From: Paraburkholderia sp.
GTDB taxonomy: Bacteria; Pseudomonadota; Gammaproteobacteria; Burkholderiales; Burkholderiaceae
DNA: 64,000 bases
Assembly: GCF_028283785.1 (NCBI RefSeq)
Contig: NZ_JAPWKB010000005.1
Span: forward strand, 558,001 to 622,000
Direction: 5' to 3'
Shown here: positions 61,120 through 64,000 of the stretch, piece after piece
Numbering within the stretch: the stretch's first letter is position 1
Layout of the letters: the number at the start of each line of letters is the position of its first letter
Notes under the pieces: model-generated
Databases searched by the model: none
The model's input: the letters and a program-made list of their open reading frames with translations, nothing else
Told to the model about the DNA's origin: nothing
Made by a program: the position numbers and the translations under genes

Positions 61120-61767
61120 ATGATCCACCGGTTCAGATGGCTGTCCGCGATGGTCGTGAACCTGCTGCTGCCGTGGCTGGCGTACCGGCTCGTGCTGCCG
61201 CACGGCGGCGTCGCGGGCGCGCTGGCGGCGTCGGCGCTGCCGTTGATTGCGTGGATGAGCTGGGATCTTGCGCGGCATCGGCATTTCGATGCATTGAGCG
61301 CGGTCGTGCTGGTGGGCGTGATCATGTCGCTCGTCACCGTGCTCGCGTTCGGCGGTCCGCATCTGCTGATCTTCGAAGCGCCACTCGTGTCGGGGATGAT
61401 CGGCGCGACGTTCCTGGTGTCGCTGGCGACGTCGCGCCCGCTGGTGTTCTACCTGGCCCGCTCGACGATCACCCGTGAAAATCCCGTGCGCGGCGCCGAG
61501 TTCGAACAGCAATGGCGCGAACGTCCGGCGCTCGCGGCATCGATCCGTGCGCTGACACTGGTGTGGGGCGTGGGATCGGTCGGCGAAAACCTCGTGCGAA
61601 TCGCGCTCGTCTGGTCGCTCGACGACACCGAAACCGCCCGAATCGCGTCGTCCGCGGTTCAATACTCGGTCTACGGCGCGCTGACGCTCTGGACCTTCTG
61701 CTACCGCCGACGCATCAAGCAGGAAGGCGAACAACACGAACGCATGCGCCGCGAAAACGGGCCGTAA
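61120..61767 (+). CDS. VC0807-like integral membrane protein
   Basis: A 215-residue inner-membrane protein with about five or six spans (MVVNLLLPWLAYRLVLPHGG, AVVLVGVIMSLVTVLAFGGP, and a final span near YSVYGALTLWTFCYRR). The pattern matches the VC0807 group of uncharacterised bacterial membrane proteins. It follows the GNAT gene closely and ends 38 bp before the convergent LysR gene. The function is unknown. Confidence 0.75.
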   Translation: MIHRFRWLSAMVVNLLLPWLAYRLVLPHGGVAGALAASALPLIAWMSWDLARHRHFDALSAVVLVGVIMSLVTVLAFGGPHLLIFEAPLVSGMIGATFLVSLATSRPLVFYLARSTITRENPVRGAEFEQQWRERPALAASIRALTLVWGVGSVGENLVRIALVWSLDDTETARIASSAVQYSVYGALTLWTFCYRRRIKQEGEQHERMRRENGP

Positions 61768-61805
61768 CCGCGTTGGTCCGGCATCGGGCCCGTATCAGGC
61801 CCGCA

Positions 61806-62672
61806 TCAGGCCAGTTCGAGAAACCGCGTCAGACACGGATTGCGATTCGCCGTCGACCACACCAGCACCTGTTCGATGGTCGGTGCGTCGGCGAGCGGCC
61901 GGAACACCACGCCCGCCAGCTGCGCCCGGCGCATCGACGCGGGCACCAGCGCAATCCCCACGCCTTCGTCGACGAGACTCAACACCGTCTGCTGCAACTG
62001 CACTTCGAAGCGGATGTCCGGCGCGAAACCGCCCTGGCGGCAACAGTCCAGAATGGCGGCGCGCAACGTGGGCGCGACGTCTTCCGATGCGAGCACGAAC
62101 GACTCGCCTTTCAGTTGCCCGATCTTCAGTTGCCGCGCCCGCGCGCGCGGATGCCGGCGCGACAGCGCCACGCACAACGGCTCGCTGACGATGATGCGCG
62201 AACTCAGCGCCGGGTTCGGCGTGCCGGGGAACATGATCGCGGCGTCGATCTGACCGGCCAGCACTTGCGCGGCCAGATCGTTCGACACGACCTCGCGCAG
62301 ATTCAGCGCGACATCCGGAAAAGCCGCGCCGAAACTGCGCGCGTAGCTCGGCATCACGCTGTACGCGGCGCACATCGTAAAACCGATCGACAGTCGCCCG
62401 GCATCGCCGCGCGCGGCGGCCTGCGCGTTGTGGACGGCCTGATCGACGGACGCGAGAATGGCCACGGCGTCGGCGTGGAAGCGCTCGCCCGCCGCCGTCA
62501 AGGTCACGCTACGCGGACTGCGTTCGATCAGCTTGACGCCGAGATTCGCTTCGAGCGCCGCAAGCTGACGGCTCAACGGCGGTTGCGACAGGTTCAGACG
62601 CGCCGCCGCGCGGCCGAAATGCCGCGTTTCGGCGAGCGTCACGAAGTAACGCAACGGCTTGATGTCGATCAT
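61806..62672 (-). CDS. LysR-family transcriptional regulator
   Basis: A 288-residue regulator. The helix-turn-helix reads FVTLAETRHFGRAAARLNLS and QPPLSRQLAALEANLGVKL at residues 8-60, followed by the effector domain (LSIGFTMCAAYSVMPSYARS, LVDEGVGIALVPASM). The start ATG at 62672 fits the family start better than a GTG at 62714. It diverges from an AEC transporter gene across 188 bp, which strongly suggests that it controls that transporter in response to an organic acid. Confidence 0.94.
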   Translation of the reverse strand: MIDIKPLRYFVTLAETRHFGRAAARLNLSQPPLSRQLAALEANLGVKLIERSPRSVTLTAAGERFHADAVAILASVDQAVHNAQAAARGDAGRLSIGFTMCAAYSVMPSYARSFGAAFPDVALNLREVVSNDLAAQVLAGQIDAAIMFPGTPNPALSSRIIVSEPLCVALSRRHPRARARQLKIGQLKGESFVLASEDVAPTLRAAILDCCRQGGFAPDIRFEVQLQQTVLSLVDEGVGIALVPASMRRAQLAGVVFRPLADAPTIEQVLVWSTANRNPCLTRFLELA

Positions 62673-62860
62673 GAGGATTCCGTCTGCCGGATTCGGCGGT
62701 GCACGCTCGCTCACCGACGATGCAAAAAAAGTATTGTCGACGCCAGAAAACAGTATTGGATTGTATCAACGGAAACAACTACGCTGGCGGCCAGTCTTCG
62801 TTTTCAGAATGCCGTTCTGTCAACCTCCAATGCGTCCTTTCTCGCCTTCCGTTCGGTCCG
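62673..62860. promoter_or_regulatory. Divergent LysR / AEC transporter promoter region
   Basis: The 188-bp gap between divergent starts is the expected site of LysR binding. The plus-strand frame is open across it, but I see no translation signal before 62861. Confidence 0.45.
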
Positions 62861-63859
62861 ATGCTGTCTACCCTTGAAATCCTGCTTCCCGTTTTTGGCC
62901 TGATCTTCGCGGGCTTTTTCTGCCGACGGCGCAATGTGCTCGGCCCGAATTCCGCATCGGAACTGAACCGGTTCGTGGTGTGGCTGGCATTGCCCGCGCT
63001 GCTGTTCGACATCATGGCGCACGCGACCTGGCATCAGTTGTATCAACCGGGATTCGCCGCCGCGTTTTCGCTCGGCTGTGTTTTCGTATTCGGACTCACG
63101 CTGATCGCGCGCCTGATGAGCGGCCGCCATCTCGCCGACGCCAGCATCGACGCGATTGCGGCCGGGTATCCGAACACCGGCTATATCGGCTTTCCGTTGT
63201 GCCTGATCGCATTCGGCCCGGCCAGTCAGACACCGACCACGATCGCGACGATCCTCGTGGCCTGCGTGCTGTTCGCGTTCGCCATCGTGTTGATCGAAAT
63301 TGGTCTGCAAACAGAGCGCGCGCCGCACAAACTCGGCTTGAAAGTGTTGAAGTCGCTGGCGCGCAATCCGCTGATCGTGTCGCCGATCGCGGGTGCGCTG
63401 TTCGCGTCCATCCACGTGACGATGCCGCAAAGCGCGGAGACCTTTCTGAAACTGCTGGGCGGCGCGGCGAGTCCATGCGCGCTGGTCAGCCTCGGTCTGT
63501 TTCTCGCGGAAAAGCGCGGCAGCGCCGCGTCGAAAGCCGCCGACGCCGGTTCGCCGGACACCGACGACACGCCGCAAAGCGCCCACAGTGCGCGCAGCGC
63601 GCTGGTGTTGACCGGCCTGAAGCTGATCGCGCAGCCCGCGTTGACGTGGTGGCTGGCCGCGCGCGTGTTCGGTTTGTCGACGGCGCTGGTGGATATGGCG
63701 GTCGTGCTCGCCGCATTGCCGACCGGCACCGGCCCGTTCATGCTCGCGGAGTTTTATCGACGCGAGGCGCACATCACGTCGCGCACCATCCTGCTTTCGA
63801 CGCTCGGATCGCTCGTCACGCTGTCGCTTTTCCTGCTGTACGTACGGCACGGCGGCTAA
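62861..63859 (+). CDS. AEC-family (auxin efflux carrier-like) transporter
   Basis: A 332-residue, ten-span inner-membrane transporter. The N-terminal span region ILLPVFGLIFAGFFCRRRNV and LNRFVVWLALPALLFDIMAH, the mid-protein AAGYPNTGYIGFPLCLIAFG with its conserved Asn-Gly, and VLAALPTGTGPFMLAEFYRR are AEC landmarks. Family members move malonate, malate or other carboxylates. A hydrophilic central loop (about residues 215-250) is Ser/Ala/Asp-rich. It is probably under control of the divergent LysR gene. The start ATG is at 62861. Confidence 0.92.
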   Translation: MLSTLEILLPVFGLIFAGFFCRRRNVLGPNSASELNRFVVWLALPALLFDIMAHATWHQLYQPGFAAAFSLGCVFVFGLTLIARLMSGRHLADASIDAIAAGYPNTGYIGFPLCLIAFGPASQTPTTIATILVACVLFAFAIVLIEIGLQTERAPHKLGLKVLKSLARNPLIVSPIAGALFASIHVTMPQSAETFLKLLGGAASPCALVSLGLFLAEKRGSAASKAADAGSPDTDDTPQSAHSARSALVLTGLKLIAQPALTWWLAARVFGLSTALVDMAVVLAALPTGTGPFMLAEFYRREAHITSRTILLSTLGSLVTLSLFLLYVRHGG

Positions 63860-63985
63860 GTCGCGGCGCCGTACGGACACAATGCCCCCACACGCGTCGA
63901 TGTAACTTGTCAGCCGTAATTTCAAGGGTTACCTTAGAAAGACGATCCTGCCAGGTCCATCGACGTCATTGCCGGGGAGAGCGCC

Positions 63986-64000
63986 ATGACACCGTCCGTT
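63986..64000 (+). CDS. Start of a further gene, cut by window edge
   Basis: GGGGAGAG followed at 6 bp by ATG and five codons (MTPSV) at the window edge. Too short for a product call. Confidence 0.4.

Overview
The window is high-GC chromosomal DNA from a betaproteobacterium of the Burkholderiaceae, most like Paraburkholderia or Caballeronia. This is judged from gene content: a Burkholderia-type porin, a cyoABCD/cyoE bo3 oxidase locus, many LysR/TetR/IclR regulators, a PHB-depolymerase-type esterase and aromatic-type oxygenase genes. No rRNA or tRNA gene and no CRISPR array was seen.

Layout. 1-2.3 kb: a truncated LysR regulator, an exported metallo-beta-lactamase-fold hydrolase and a small conserved protein. 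2.7-4.55 kb: repeat copy A, interrupted by an IS110-family element. 4.7-15.2 kb: SulP transporter, SDR, dihydrolipoamide-dehydrogenase-like flavoprotein, CopG regulator plus PHB-depolymerase-type esterase, a self-regulated TetR gene followed by an MFS exporter and an AhpD-like protein, and a 4'-phosphopantetheinyl transferase. 15.3-22 kb: a probable aromatic catabolic operon (MBL-fold protein, FAD monooxygenase, DUF2783 protein, MFS permease) diverging from two coupled IclR paralogues. 22-29.2 kb: sirtuin and a sugar ABC import locus (RpiR regulator, ATPase, SDR; divergent binding protein and two permeases). 29.3-31.2 kb: repeat copy B with an IS5-family element. 31.4-44.7 kb: envelope functions (GT39/ArnT-like transferase, porin, Gly/Ser/Thr-rich lipoprotein, chemoreceptor, SGNH hydrolase, acyltransferase, sialidase-fold protein, EpsG-like polymerase). 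45-52.4 kb: ferredoxin-reductase-type flavoprotein and the bo3 quinol oxidase locus, in which cyoA carries a one-base frameshift. 52.5-57.4 kb: fimbrial-like protein, quinone oxidoreductase, acyl-CoA ligase, GST. 57.6-59.6 kb: repeat copy C with an IS30-family element. 59.7-64 kb: small protein, GNAT, membrane protein, LysR with divergent AEC transporter, and the start of one more gene.

The most unusual content is the repeat family. Three copies of a 0.72-0.78 kb apparently non-coding element (A inverted relative to B and C) have long inverted terminal arms. Each arm holds a perfect 14-bp-stem hairpin, and the core holds a variable number of 58-bp tandem units. Every copy is broken by one insertion sequence, and the three IS belong to unrelated families yet all hit the same ~45-bp segment of an arm. 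For the IS110 element the cause can be read: its 5' leader folds as an IS621-type bridge RNA whose target guides match the hairpin and whose donor guides match its own ends; joining the ends would also create a consensus-like promoter. DNA outside the copies is G/T-rich on the left and A/C-rich on the right, and this skew reaches into third codon positions of the neighbouring genes.
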